Shown here: in pieces, positions 18,772 to 27,845 of the stretch | Layout of the letters: every line of letters starts with the position of its first letter | How positions within the stretch are numbered: the stretch's first letter is position 1 | Source: Duganella phyllosphaerae | Lineage (GTDB): Bacteria; Pseudomonadota; Gammaproteobacteria; Burkholderiales; Burkholderiaceae_D | Length of the DNA stretch: 64,000 bases | Direction: 5' to 3' | NCBI RefSeq assembly: GCF_001758785.1 | Contig: NZ_LROM01000087.1 | Span: 118,470-182,469 of the forward strand | Notes under the pieces: generated by a model | What the model was told of the DNA's origin: nothing | Seen by the model: the letters and a program-made list of their open reading frames with translations, nothing else | The model's database searches: none | Made by a program: the position numbers and the translations under genes

Positions 18772-19069
18772 TGTTTCGTTTTCGGTGGTGCGGTGGGGCG
18801 GAGGTGCTGGTTTTGCGAGGGGGAAATGTCCGTCGCGTGCGACTTGCCATTTTACCGCGTTCTGCCGACGCTCCCAAGTTGGCGCAGCCAGGCGGTTAGC
18901 GCCTTCAACTTTCATCGGTTGGATGAGCATCAAGGTCATCGCGGTTATTCGCCTGTACCCTCGCAACCGCGCCTTCAACTCTGCATTTGCCCGCCTGGCG
19001 TTGCTGTGTTGATGCATATCAAGATAACCCGGTCAAAAGAAGTTGAAAAACCTAACAGGATAGGTTAAT
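18772..19069. other. Intergenic region upstream of mutS
   Basis: About 300 bases separate the mutS start from the broken DUF4160 gene. They should contain the leftward mutS promoter. No gene, repeat or hairpin terminator was recognised; base composition drops in G+C towards 19070. Confidence 0.4.
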
Positions 19070-19505
19070 ATGCTCTGGAGTCATAAAAAAAGTTGGCGCC
19101 AGGATCTGGCCCAACGATCATTGTCCACCGCATGTCACATTCGTTTGCCGAGCCGATCATTGGACTGCGCGCATGCGTTTTTCGATGGTGATGCCAGCCG
19201 TTGCGCTGTGGGATGTGAAGCCATTGAGTCAAGCACCGAGTAGTAAGTTGCTCAATGAATTAGCTTCGCAATTACATGCTCATCTCGATGTGTGTCGAGC
19301 CGAGTGGTGACTTACCCAGCAGACTGTGTGCCTCGATAATCACATGGTGTTCCGGGCGCCAAACGGAAAAGTGTACCTGGGTGCCGGACCCGGTGCGGCG
19401 CACGGCATGATTTGTGCCGGAGTGGCGCGGTACGAGAATGCTGCGGTCGTAGCGCGTCTTTGCTGGACGGATGGAAGTTTTACCGTTGAGGAGATTCAAT
19501 CATGA
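19070..19505 (+). pseudogene. Broken DUF4160-type gene (frameshift at A7 plus in-frame stop)
   Basis: An ATG at 19070, after an AGGATAGG ribosome-binding-like site, reads MLWSHKK and then meets a run of seven A (19085-19091). One frame over, from 19092, the sequence continues as VGARIWPNDHCPPHVTF, with the His-x-x-Pro-Pro-His pattern of DUF4160, and stays in that frame to a TGA at 19308-19310. After this stop the frame is open again for 64 codons to a TGA at 19503-19505, which overlaps the DUF2442 start as ATGA. With six A and no TGA it would be one gene of about 145 codons coupled to DUF2442. The DUF4160 label rests on the short motif. Confidence 0.6.
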
Positions 19506-19924
19506 CGAACGATAACCTGATTTCCGAAGCCGAGTATCAGGCAGCCCTTGCTCGCGGCAAGGAAGCCTTGGCCATCCCCTACGCCGTGCATGCCCATTTC
19601 GATGCCGTGCATAAAATGCTCTCGATCGGCTACACGAACGGCCTGTCGATCACCTTCGACGTGAGGCAAAACAGCATTCTTGCCAGTCACGCCGACGCCG
19701 ATCTTTGCGAACCCTATGTGACGCCCGGCGGCGATGGCTTGCTGTTCGATCGCGCCAGCTTGTCGTTCGCCTTGCCCAGTGTGGTCGCTGCCGCGCTCCC
19801 TGCCGATCTCGCACGAAGAAAAGTCGCTGCGGTCCTGGGCACGGTGCGCAGCGACAAGAAGGCGGAGTCGTCCAGGGCCAATGGCGCCAAGGGCGGACGG
19901 CCACGCAAATCAGCCGTTGTCTGA
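19502..19924 (+). CDS. DUF2442 domain-containing protein
   Basis: The 140-residue protein has the DUF2442 pattern: AHFDAVHKMLSIGYTNGLSITFDV, a GGDGLLFDRASLSFALPSVV segment, and the typical basic tail ANGAKGGRPRKS. DUF2442 genes are often paired with DUF4160 genes and have been suspected to form toxin-antitoxin-like modules; no activity is proven. Here the partner upstream (19070-19505) appears broken. The ATG at 19502 overlaps the end of that frame. A bidirectional terminator follows. Confidence 0.85.
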   Translation: MTNDNLISEAEYQAALARGKEALAIPYAVHAHFDAVHKMLSIGYTNGLSITFDVRQNSILASHADADLCEPYVTPGGDGLLFDRASLSFALPSVVAAALPADLARRKVAAVLGTVRSDKKAESSRANGAKGGRPRKSAVV

Positions 19925-19944
19925 TCTACTTGGATCCTTAACGT

Positions 19945-19971
19945 AAAAAGCCCGCAGCGATGCGGGCTTTT
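19945..19971. terminator. Bidirectional terminator between DUF2442 gene and LTA-synthase-like gene
   Basis: The stem AGCCCGCA / TGCGGGCT with loop GCGA is flanked by A4 on the left and T4 on the right, between two convergent genes. Confidence 0.85.
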
Positions 19972-19990
19972 GCGTGGTGGCGGCTGCGCG

Positions 19991-21982
19991 TTACTTCGCC
20001 AACCTGTACTTCTGCTCCCGGTACAAAATCGACGGCAAAATCACGTGCGACATGGCCTGGTCCACCTTGGCCGGATCGGGCGCCGTGGTTTGCGGTGTCA
20101 TCACGCCGGTGCCGAAGTCGTAGGCGCCCAGTAGCGGCGCCTGGCCCGGGCGCAGGATGGTGGCGGAGCTGTCGTCGAGCCAGGCAAAGTAATTGTCGAA
20201 CTGGATCAGGGCGCGGCCCGGGGTCTCGCTGTCGCGGGCCAGGTCGCGGCCGATCATCGGGTGCTCGCTCGACACGCCAATCAAGGACAGCAAGGTCGGC
20301 GCCAGGTCGACCTGGCTGGCGATGGTCTTGATGCGCTTCGGCTGCACATCGGCGCCGAGGATCAGGCCGGGGATGTGGAACTTCTTGATCGGCACCAGGC
20401 TGTCGCCGTACACGCGGTTGTCGTGGTCGGCCACGATCAGGAACACGGTGTCCTTCCAGTACGCCTCTTTTTTCGCTTGGGCGATGAAGCGACCCAGCGC
20501 GTAGTCGGCGTAGAGCACGGCGTTGTTGACCGTCTGTTTTTCCGGATCGTGCAGCTTGATACGGCCGTCCGGGAACTCGAACGGCTCGTGGTTCGACGAC
20601 GTGAAGATCAGGCTGAAGAACGGCTTGCCGTCCGCATGCAGGGTTTTCAGCCGTTCGAGCGACTTGTCGAACAGGTCTTCGTCCGAGGCGCCCCAGCTGC
20701 CTTCGAACACCGGCTTCATCGACTTGCGATCGACCACGCTCTGGAAGCCGTTACCGGTGAAAAAGCCGCGCATATTGTCGAAGTGCGCTTCGCCGCCGTA
20801 CACGAATTCGGTGTGGTAACCCTTCTGGCCCAGGCCCAGCGCCAGCGTGTAGAAGTTTTGCTGGGCCAGCGACAGCTTGACCACGCTGCGCGCCGGCGTT
20901 GGCGCATAACCTGCCACCACGGCCTCGATACCGCGCACCGAGCGGGTGCCGGTGGCGTACAGCTGGTCGAACCACCAGCCTTCGCCCTTGAGTTTTTCCA
21001 GCTCCGGCGTGACCGGCAGGCCGCCCAGCGATTTCACGAACGTGGCGCCCAGGCTTTCCTCGAGCACGATCACCAGGTTCAATGGGCGCTCGCGTTGCAC
21101 AAACGCGGTCTGCTGGTGCAGCGTGGGCAGCTCGGGATTGGTGAACTTCAGGTCACGCAGCCACGGCGCGCTTTTTACGGTGGCGAACACTTTGTCGCGC
21201 GGGTACTCGCCGTAGATCTCCGACGAATTGGCTTCCTTGCTCATCGAGTAGATGGCGTCGAGCACCGACCATGGCGAATTGATGATGATGGAATTGACCA
21301 TCGAGTCGCCGGACAGCGCGAACAGCGCCGGGTTGGCGGGCCGGTGGGCCGTGGTCGAGCGGATCTGCACGAACACCAGCACGACCAGCACCGGCCACAC
21401 GGCCAGCACCTTCCAGGCGCGCCAGGTGGTGACGTTGATCGATGCCGCCTTGAGCAGCTTGTAGATACCGATGGTGAAAGCGATCGTGGCCAGCACGCCC
21501 AGCACCAGCGCAATGCGGAAGCCGTTCCACAGCGTGGCGATCACTTCGCTCGGGTAGGACAGGTACTCGATGAACAGCCGGTTCGGACGCACGTCGAACT
21601 GCATGATGAACTGCGGCGTGGACACTTCCATGAAGACGATGAAGATCAGGGCAAAGGTCACCCAGGTGACCGACACCGCTTTCCAGATGCGCAGCGTTTT
21701 CTGATAGGCCAGCAGCGGCGCCAGCATCAGCGGCAGCGCGATCAGATAACCGAGCAAAATCAGGTCGGCGCGCACGCCTTGCACCAGGATGCGCCCGACG
21801 ATGCCGGTGGCGGCCACGCGGTCCCACTGCCAGGCCATGAGGCCGATGCGCGAGAGCGTGAGCAGCGCGGCGCCGAGCAGCAGCAACTGTACCAGCACCG
21901 CGTACGGGCCGGCCCAGCTGGTCACGCGGGCAAGCCGGGCGCCGCTGCGCTGGAGGAAAGTGTCTGCACGCCGCAGCATCAT
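19991..21982 (-). CDS. LTA synthase family sulfatase-fold membrane protein
   Basis: The 663-residue protein has five hydrophobic segments in the first 210 residues, then a periplasmic alkaline-phosphatase/sulfatase-fold domain. Seen are VLEESLGATFVKS (likely containing the nucleophilic Thr), ATGTRSVRGIEAVVAGY and the metal-binding VADHDNRVYG. In Gram-negatives such proteins transfer phosphoglycerol or phosphoethanolamine to glycans or lipids; lipoteichoic acid itself is not expected. The start overlaps the stop of the upstream membrane-protein gene (21979-21982). It is the last of four coupled genes. Confidence 0.88.
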   Translation of the reverse strand: MMLRRADTFLQRSGARLARVTSWAGPYAVLVQLLLLGAALLTLSRIGLMAWQWDRVAATGIVGRILVQGVRADLILLGYLIALPLMLAPLLAYQKTLRIWKAVSVTWVTFALIFIVFMEVSTPQFIMQFDVRPNRLFIEYLSYPSEVIATLWNGFRIALVLGVLATIAFTIGIYKLLKAASINVTTWRAWKVLAVWPVLVVLVFVQIRSTTAHRPANPALFALSGDSMVNSIIINSPWSVLDAIYSMSKEANSSEIYGEYPRDKVFATVKSAPWLRDLKFTNPELPTLHQQTAFVQRERPLNLVIVLEESLGATFVKSLGGLPVTPELEKLKGEGWWFDQLYATGTRSVRGIEAVVAGYAPTPARSVVKLSLAQQNFYTLALGLGQKGYHTEFVYGGEAHFDNMRGFFTGNGFQSVVDRKSMKPVFEGSWGASDEDLFDKSLERLKTLHADGKPFFSLIFTSSNHEPFEFPDGRIKLHDPEKQTVNNAVLYADYALGRFIAQAKKEAYWKDTVFLIVADHDNRVYGDSLVPIKKFHIPGLILGADVQPKRIKTIASQVDLAPTLLSLIGVSSEHPMIGRDLARDSETPGRALIQFDNYFAWLDDSSATILRPGQAPLLGAYDFGTGVMTPQTTAPDPAKVDQAMSHVILPSILYREQKYRLAK

Positions 21983-22812
21983 TCGGCTCCGAAACCTGGA
22001 TGGGTGGCGATGTAGGCGCCGGCGCCGGCGCCGGCCGACAGCATCCAGCCGGTCATGAGCAGGAACACCAGCAGCATGCAGAACAGGGTGGAGACGCGGC
22101 GCGCATCGGGCTGGTCCTGGAACACGGCCGGGCGGCCATAGTTGGCGCCCAGGTAGTAGGCGGCGAACACGGTGACCAGGTAGTGCACGGCGCCGAACAT
22201 CTCGCCCAGTTCACCTTTGCGCGGGTGGTCGATGGTCAGGTGCGAAATGGCCACCAGCACGATATAGATGACCGATGGCCACAGCGGCGGCAGGTACAGG
22301 CCCATGCTCTCCACCCAGCGCTGCACGCCCGGACGCTTGCGCGCCACGATCGGCAGGATGATGTTGTGGGTCAGGCCGACGACGGCGATGATCTTCAGCA
22401 GCAGCACCTTGTGCAGGCTGCCACTGCCCATGGCCAGGTTGTGGATGTTGGTTTCGGCCTGCTTGTTATTTTCGAGGAAAAACTCGGGCGAGGCGATATT
22501 GAGGATGCGCTGGAACCAGCTGATTTCCTCCAGGGCGGCCAGCGCCACCAGCGCCGTCAGGCCGACGAGGGCCAGCAGTTGCAGGTTCACTTTCGGGGTG
22601 CGCTGCCACTGTTCCACCGCCAGGAAGCCCAGCAAGCCGGCCAGCAGGGCAAAGCACAGGAACTGCATCCATTCGACGATGCCGTCTTCCACCACCAGGC
22701 GCCACAGCGCCGGTGGATCATTGGCCCACACCAGCGCCAGGATCATCACGAATACGTTGATCAGCATGCCCACCACGATGACCGGGTGACCGTACCACTT
22801 GTTGTTTACCAT
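21979..22812 (-). CDS. Polytopic membrane protein of unknown function (EEISW motif)
   Basis: The 277-residue protein has about seven hydrophobic segments. Unusual polar motifs sit in or next to membrane segments: EDGIVEWMQFL (about 43-53), EEISWFQRIL, then QAETNIHNLAMG and LHKVLLLK. Clusters of Glu, His and Asn in such places are typical of membrane enzymes, but no family with known function is recognised. The ribosome-binding site AGGAG before the ATG is good. It lies between two envelope genes and overlaps the LTA-synthase-like gene. Confidence 0.8.
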   Translation of the reverse strand: MVNNKWYGHPVIVVGMLINVFVMILALVWANDPPALWRLVVEDGIVEWMQFLCFALLAGLLGFLAVEQWQRTPKVNLQLLALVGLTALVALAALEEISWFQRILNIASPEFFLENNKQAETNIHNLAMGSGSLHKVLLLKIIAVVGLTHNIILPIVARKRPGVQRWVESMGLYLPPLWPSVIYIVLVAISHLTIDHPRKGELGEMFGAVHYLVTVFAAYYLGANYGRPAVFQDQPDARRVSTLFCMLLVFLLMTGWMLSAGAGAGAYIATHPGFGAE

Positions 22813-22869
22813 ACCTGCTCCTAACTTCGGTTATTTATACTGTTTATATCGATTTTTATAGCGTAATCA

Positions 22870-23553
22870 TCATTCGGCGGTGACGGTGACGGTGGCGGCG
22901 GCTGCTACTGCTGCCGGCGCCAGCTCGGGCGCAGCCTGCGCCTGGCGCCGGCGCGCGGCCAGCATGCGCATGGCGGCCACCAGCACCGAGCCGAGCGACC
23001 AGGACCACAGCAGCGGATCGAGCAGCGCGTCCCACAGGTTGCCGGTTGGCAGGCGCAACAGCGAGAACAGCAGCACCGCGATCAGCATCGCCGCCGAGGC
23101 GGCGTTGGCATGGCCACGCCACACGTTGATGGCGAAGCCGATGGCGGCCGCGCAGGCCAGCAGCGGTGCGGCCACCGGGCTGAAGCCGCCATAATACAGT
23201 CCCAGTGCCAGCACGCCGAAGGTGTCGAGATACAGCACCAGGCCCACCGCCGCCACGCCCAGCGCCAGGCTGCGGCGCATGGCAAAGCGCGCGGGGCGCC
23301 CCTGCCAGCGCGCGCGCAGCGCCATGATGCAGAAACCGGTCAGCAAGCCACTCGGGTACTGGAACGCCAGCGCGAGCCAGTAGGCCGGCGAGGCCGCACC
23401 GGGCAGCGCCGTCAGCGCCACGCAGGCGCCCATGATCAGCAGCTTGGTGCGTGGCAGGGCGGCTGGCAGCACCGCCAGCAGCAGCGCGGCAATCACCAGG
23501 CCCCAGGCCAGGCGTCCATAGACGATCTGCAGCGCGAGATCGGGCAAATTCAT
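22870..23553 (-). CDS. Hypothetical membrane protein
   Basis: This 227-residue protein has about six to seven hydrophobic segments and an Ala-rich C-terminal tail (about 200-227) outside the membrane. No catalytic or transport motif is seen. The start (RBS AGAGGAA) overlaps the stop of the sialidase-like gene by four bases (23550-23553), so translation is coupled. It is probably part of the same envelope unit. Confidence 0.75.
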   Translation of the reverse strand: MNLPDLALQIVYGRLAWGLVIAALLLAVLPAALPRTKLLIMGACVALTALPGAASPAYWLALAFQYPSGLLTGFCIMALRARWQGRPARFAMRRSLALGVAAVGLVLYLDTFGVLALGLYYGGFSPVAAPLLACAAAIGFAINVWRGHANAASAAMLIAVLLFSLLRLPTGNLWDALLDPLLWSWSLGSVLVAAMRMLAARRRQAQAAPELAPAAVAAAATVTVTAE

Positions 23554-24719
23554 TTCGGTTCCTCTTGCAGATTGATCCGGTACTGGTGGTGGGCGATGGC
23601 GCGTCGCTGGTACGTGTAGGTGATGTGCAGCTGGTCGACCACCAGGGACATGGCGGGATACGAGAATTCGTCGCCGGCCTCGCCATCGACGACATCGATG
23701 AGCGGGCGCCAGGTGCGCGCGTCGGTGGACAGCGAAATGGTGAGCGCGCTGCGTGCGCTGCCGTCGATGTCTTCGCGGTTGTGCAGCATGAGCAGGCTGC
23801 CATTGGGCAGGCGCAGCACCGACAGCGCGGTGCTGTCGTTGAACAGCGCGGTCGCATCGAGGTCGCTCCAGGTCTGGCCGCCGTCGCGGCTGACCGCCTG
23901 CTGCACCCGGCGCGAGACGCCGTCGTCGCGCATCCAGGCCCGCACTTCGGTCGGCGAGATCGACACCAGGCTCGGTTGCAGCGACTGGGTGCGGGTGCCG
24001 ATACGAGTCATCCGCTGCGGCTCGCCGTCGGCGTTAAACGACAGCAGCATCGGATACTTGTAGCCGATCTCGAAATACGCGGGCAGCCACCAGCTGCCGT
24101 CGGCCAGCGCCACCGGCGCCGCGCGCACCAGCGTGCTGGTATTGAACAGTGGCGACATTGGCAGCACCCGCTTGACCGCAAACGTGGCGCCCTGGTCGTG
24201 CGATGTCATTTGCACCACGCGCGCGGCGGCCCAGCCGCCCAGGCCCGTGGCCACCACGTACAGGTGCAGGGTGCCGTCTGCGGCGGTCCAGGCGACCGGG
24301 TTGCCGATGCGGCGCACGCCGAAGCCCAGCGCGCGGCCCAGCGATTCGCGGCTGGCCACTTCCCAGTTCTTGCTCCACTTGCCGTTGGCCCAGCGCGAGG
24401 CATAGACCTTCACATCGGGACCGCTTTCGCGGCTGCCGGCCCACCAGAACGCCACCAGGCCGCCGCCGGGCAGGCTGGTGAGCGAGCTGGCATGGGCGGA
24501 CGGGACCCCCTCGGGCATGGGAATGATGGCGTGCGACAGTTCGGTCACGCCGGTGACTGGCGCGCCGGTGTGGACGATGGTGGCGGGGCGTTCATGGTGC
24601 AGCGCGGCGCGCGACCAGCGCCAGGTTTCGGCGCCGACCGCAACCACTGCGGCGGCAATGCACAGCACTGCCAATAGTTTGCCCGCAGGCCGTTGTACTG
24701 GTAGGGGCAAAGCTCCCAT
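23550..24719 (-). CDS. Membrane-anchored sialidase/BNR-repeat family protein
   Basis: The ATG at 24719 has a GGAG site five bases upstream and gives 389 residues; a GTG at 24743 would add eight residues and is less likely. One hydrophobic segment (about 15-36) serves as signal or anchor. The rest is a six-bladed beta-propeller of the exo-alpha-sialidase type, with an Asp-box SRDGGQTW and Asp-box-like repeats (SHDQGATF, STDARTW). Early polar residues in GVPSAHASSL and WWAGSRESG match the BNR_2 family. True sialidase activity is doubtful, because the full arginine triad cannot be confirmed. It heads the four-gene cluster. Confidence 0.75.
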   Translation of the reverse strand: MGALPLPVQRPAGKLLAVLCIAAAVVAVGAETWRWSRAALHHERPATIVHTGAPVTGVTELSHAIIPMPEGVPSAHASSLTSLPGGGLVAFWWAGSRESGPDVKVYASRWANGKWSKNWEVASRESLGRALGFGVRRIGNPVAWTAADGTLHLYVVATGLGGWAAARVVQMTSHDQGATFAVKRVLPMSPLFNTSTLVRAAPVALADGSWWLPAYFEIGYKYPMLLSFNADGEPQRMTRIGTRTQSLQPSLVSISPTEVRAWMRDDGVSRRVQQAVSRDGGQTWSDLDATALFNDSTALSVLRLPNGSLLMLHNREDIDGSARSALTISLSTDARTWRPLIDVVDGEAGDEFSYPAMSLVVDQLHITYTYQRRAIAHHQYRINLQEEPK

Positions 24720-24964
24720 TCCGTCTCCAAGAGATCGGGACACGAAGGAAGCAGACGCCTTGATCCTCTTGCCCTAAATATACGATTTTCGCAGCACCTG
24801 GAAACGGGGTGGCAAAAACAACCTTGCATCCGACGTTGTCAATCATGCTAATTGACGGATGAGTCAGGTATCGTACAGCAAAAGTAGGGGGAAATGTCGG
24901 GAGGGAATTAAAAATTGAGGCCGCAGGGGGCGATTGCCCCTGCGGCAAGGTGTGCTGGTAAGTT

Positions 24965-25450
24965 TTATTCTTCCAGCAGGCTGCGCAGCATCCACGCGGT
25001 TTTTTCGTGCACGTCGAGGCGCTGGGTGAGCAGGTCGGCGGTTGGCTGGTCGTCGGCCTCGCCTACCAGCGGCAGCAGCTTGCGCGCGGTGCGGGCGGTG
25101 GCTTCCTGGGCGTTGACCAGGTGGCGCACCATCTCCATCGCTTTTGGCACGCCTTCCACTTCCTTGATCGTGGCCAGTTGCACGAACTGGGCGTAGGTGC
25201 CCGGCGCCGGGTAGCCCAGCGCGCGGATCCGTTCGGCGATCAGGTCGAGCGCCGTCCACTGCTCGGTGTACTGGGCCATGAACATCTGGTGCAGCGAGTT
25301 GAACATGGGACCCTTGACGTTCCAGTGGAAGTTATGGGTCATCAGGTACAGGGTGTAGCTGTCGGCCAGCAGGCCGGACAGGCCGGCGGCGATCTCGGAA
25401 CGGCTTTTCTCGGACAGGCCGATGTCGATCTTGACGCTGTTATCACTCAT
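24965..25450 (-). CDS. dps: Dps family ferritin-like DNA-protection protein
   Basis: Dps forms dodecamers that store iron, consume peroxide and in some species coat DNA. The 161-residue protein has the family ferroxidase ligands in THNFHWNVKGP (His42) and NSLHQMF (His54), and in the following helix ALDLIAERIRALG (Asp69, Glu73). A strong AAGGAG site precedes the ATG. It is a single gene with more than 200 bases of free DNA downstream (24744-24964) in which no further gene was seen. Confidence 0.95.
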   Translation of the reverse strand: MSDNSVKIDIGLSEKSRSEIAAGLSGLLADSYTLYLMTHNFHWNVKGPMFNSLHQMFMAQYTEQWTALDLIAERIRALGYPAPGTYAQFVQLATIKEVEGVPKAMEMVRHLVNAQEATARTARKLLPLVGEADDQPTADLLTQRLDVHEKTAWMLRSLLEE

Positions 25451-25552
25451 GGTTACATCTCCTTATCGGTTGGCGAACTTGTGACAACCATTGTAGCCGC
25501 CCGGCGCAAAACGTGTCGCGGCCAGGCGGATCAAGGCGCAGCCAGGACGCAA

Positions 25553-27541
25553 TCAAGGCGTGATGACTGCGACCGCACCGCCCGAGGGCGCCAGCTTCAG
25601 GGTCAGGCTCTGGCCGCTGGCGACCCGGCGCGTGCTGGTGCGCAGGTGGCCGGCGTCCTTGCCGTCTTCCAGCACCTGCGCCTTGAAGTTCCCTTGGCCC
25701 AGGAAGGCCAGCGGTACCTCGACCGTGCGCGCGGCCTCGTTGGTCATCGCACCCAGGTACCAGGTGTCGCCCTTGCGGCGGGCCGAGACGATGTACTGGC
25801 CGATGTCGCCGGCCACGATGCGGGTCTCGTCCCAGGTGGTTGGCACCTGCTGAATGAATTCGGCGCCATCGGCCCAGCTGCCGTCGGCGTTTTTATAGGC
25901 AGCCGGCGCGTCGGCCACCATTTGCAGCGGGCTGTCGTAGACCACGTACATGGCCACCGCCTGGCCGCGCGTGGTCAGCACCATCGGCGCGTGGTTGCGG
26001 GCCACGAAGCCGCCCGGGGTGGTGTTGCGAAAGCCGCCGGGCGTGTAGTCCATCGGCCCCAGGATCATGCGCGTGAAGGGCAGGGTGACGTTGTGGGTGG
26101 CGGTGATGCGTGCGCTCCACTTGTTGTTTTCCGCGCCCAGCACGCCCTCCTGCGTGATGTAGTTGGGCCAGGTGCGGTTGAGTCCATCGGGCGGATAGGC
26201 GCCGTGCAGGTTGACCATCAGCTTGTATTCGGCGGCCTTGGCCAGCACCTTGTGGTACCAGTCCACCATTTCCTGGTCGTTGCGGTTCATGAAGTCCACC
26301 TTGATGCCCTTGACGCCCCAGGCCGCGTATTGCCTGAACGCCGCCTCCATCTGGCGGTCGAGCTGGTGCCACTGCACCCACAGCCACACGCCCACGTTGC
26401 GTTCGCGCGCATAGGCCATCAAGGCCGGCATGTCCAGCTCCGGCCTGGCGCGGGTGACGTCGGCCTGCGGGTTCGGTTCGATATCGCTGCCCACCGACCA
26501 GCCCTCGTCGATCAGGATGTCGTCGAGCTTCATCTCTTTTGAAAAATCGACAAAGGCGCGGTAGGTGGCGGTGTTCACGCCCGCATCGGGAATGTTCACG
26601 TCCCAGTCGTTCCACCAGTCCCATGACGTCTTGCCCGGCTTGATCCAGCTGGTGTCGGCAATGCGCGACGGCGCCGCCAGCGTGGGGATCAGCGTTGAGG
26701 CGGCCAGGTCTCCGGGCGCGTCGCCCAGCATCACCACGCGCCACGGCGTTTTAAAACCTTCGCCCTTGAACGTCACGCTGGCCGATACCGTCTTGCGCGA
26801 GCGGAAATCGCGGTCGTTGTCGAAGCGCGGCGGCAGCGTCACCGCCACGCCCAGTCCGGCGTCGCCCCGGCCCGACAGGAAGAAGCCCGGGTAGTCCTTC
26901 ACGTCCGACTCGGCCAGCGCGAACGTGGTGCGGCCCACGCCGGTCTTGCACACCAGCGGCGCCATGACGTTGTGAAAGTTACGGATCTTCGACGCTTTTA
27001 CCTGGTCGTACTCGGCCTCGAAACTGGTGTCGAAGCGGCCCATGTTGGCGCCCCAGCAGTCGTAGTCTTTCGCGAAGTTGAATTGGGTGTCTTCCGACTT
27101 CACGCTCAGCGCTTTGACGCCCTGCTGTTCCGGCACCACGTAGCGCAGCGCCACGCCGTTGTCGTACGCGCGCACGATCAGCTGGAACTTTAAGGTGGCG
27201 CTGGCGTCAAACGTCAGGGCCAGTTGCTGGTAGTGGTCGGGCGCGCTGCTGGCCTTGCCCAGCACGATCTGCCAGGTGTCGTTCACCGTGGTCTGGCGCT
27301 GGTCCACCAGGCGCGCACCACGGCCGACGGCGCCGAGGTCGAGTTTCAGGCCCAGCGGCGACGGTTCGATGATGCGCTTGCCGTCGCGGGCCAGCGACCA
27401 GGTCAGCTGGGCGCTGTCGATGGTGACGGCGTTGCGGCCATCGGGCGAGGTAACGGTGATGTTGGTGCGGCTTGCCGCTGCGGCGGACACCGATAGCAGG
27501 GCAGAAAGGACGAGGAATAGGGGGCGAAGGGGCGCAGGCAT
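25553..27541 (-). CDS. Glycoside hydrolase family 97 protein, secreted
   Basis: The 662-residue protein has a signal peptide (about 1-22), an N-terminal beta-sandwich (about 25-280), a TIM barrel (about 285-560) and a C-terminal beta domain: the GH97 layout. The barrel contains GIKVDFMNRND and ITQEGVLGAENNKW. The Asp in KVDFM corresponds to the nucleophile of the retaining GH97 branch (alpha-galactosidase type) in my reading; the other branch is inverting alpha-glucosidase. The protein should be periplasmic, where GH97 enzymes need calcium. A GGAG site precedes the start. No transporter or regulator for sugars lies beside it. Confidence 0.88.
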   Translation of the reverse strand: MPAPLRPLFLVLSALLSVSAAAASRTNITVTSPDGRNAVTIDSAQLTWSLARDGKRIIEPSPLGLKLDLGAVGRGARLVDQRQTTVNDTWQIVLGKASSAPDHYQQLALTFDASATLKFQLIVRAYDNGVALRYVVPEQQGVKALSVKSEDTQFNFAKDYDCWGANMGRFDTSFEAEYDQVKASKIRNFHNVMAPLVCKTGVGRTTFALAESDVKDYPGFFLSGRGDAGLGVAVTLPPRFDNDRDFRSRKTVSASVTFKGEGFKTPWRVVMLGDAPGDLAASTLIPTLAAPSRIADTSWIKPGKTSWDWWNDWDVNIPDAGVNTATYRAFVDFSKEMKLDDILIDEGWSVGSDIEPNPQADVTRARPELDMPALMAYARERNVGVWLWVQWHQLDRQMEAAFRQYAAWGVKGIKVDFMNRNDQEMVDWYHKVLAKAAEYKLMVNLHGAYPPDGLNRTWPNYITQEGVLGAENNKWSARITATHNVTLPFTRMILGPMDYTPGGFRNTTPGGFVARNHAPMVLTTRGQAVAMYVVYDSPLQMVADAPAAYKNADGSWADGAEFIQQVPTTWDETRIVAGDIGQYIVSARRKGDTWYLGAMTNEAARTVEVPLAFLGQGNFKAQVLEDGKDAGHLRTSTRRVASGQSLTLKLAPSGGAVAVITP

Positions 27542-27845
27542 GGAGTCTCCGGTGGGTGGGCGCTATTGTGTGCGCTTGCGGGGTAGCTTGGCATTTTGCA
27601 AGCGCAGTGCCCTGCGAGCAATTGCGAAAATGACCAAGCAGGCGCATGTTTTTTTTCCGTTCCAGGACACGCGTGAGAGAGCTCGGTTTCCATCCCGATA
27701 CAGAACGATCCGGTGGTCATTCCACGTCGGAGTGTTCCTACCCAGTCCCAAGCCGACAGCCGATATTCGCCTCGACTACGGCTGCGCATCATAGGAACCC
27801 TGTCGCGGCCGATAGGCGGGCGCGGCGAATCTCAGGAGACTTATC
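27542..27845. other. 304-base divergent promoter region
   Basis: This stretch separates the leftward GH97 gene from the rightward KGG stress-protein gene. No gene was recognised. It includes a T8 tract near 27648. No sigma-factor or operator site could be assigned with confidence. Confidence 0.4.

Noticed and set aside
18772..19017. An 82-residue N-terminal extension of MutS
   Set aside because: MutS proteins begin close to the ATG at 18771; the extension has no homology-like features and the family mismatch-reading motif then falls at its usual position.
20261..22015. A 584-codon open frame on the + strand opposite the LTA-synthase-like gene
   Set aside because: Composition is of the antisense type and the opposite strand holds a clear family member.
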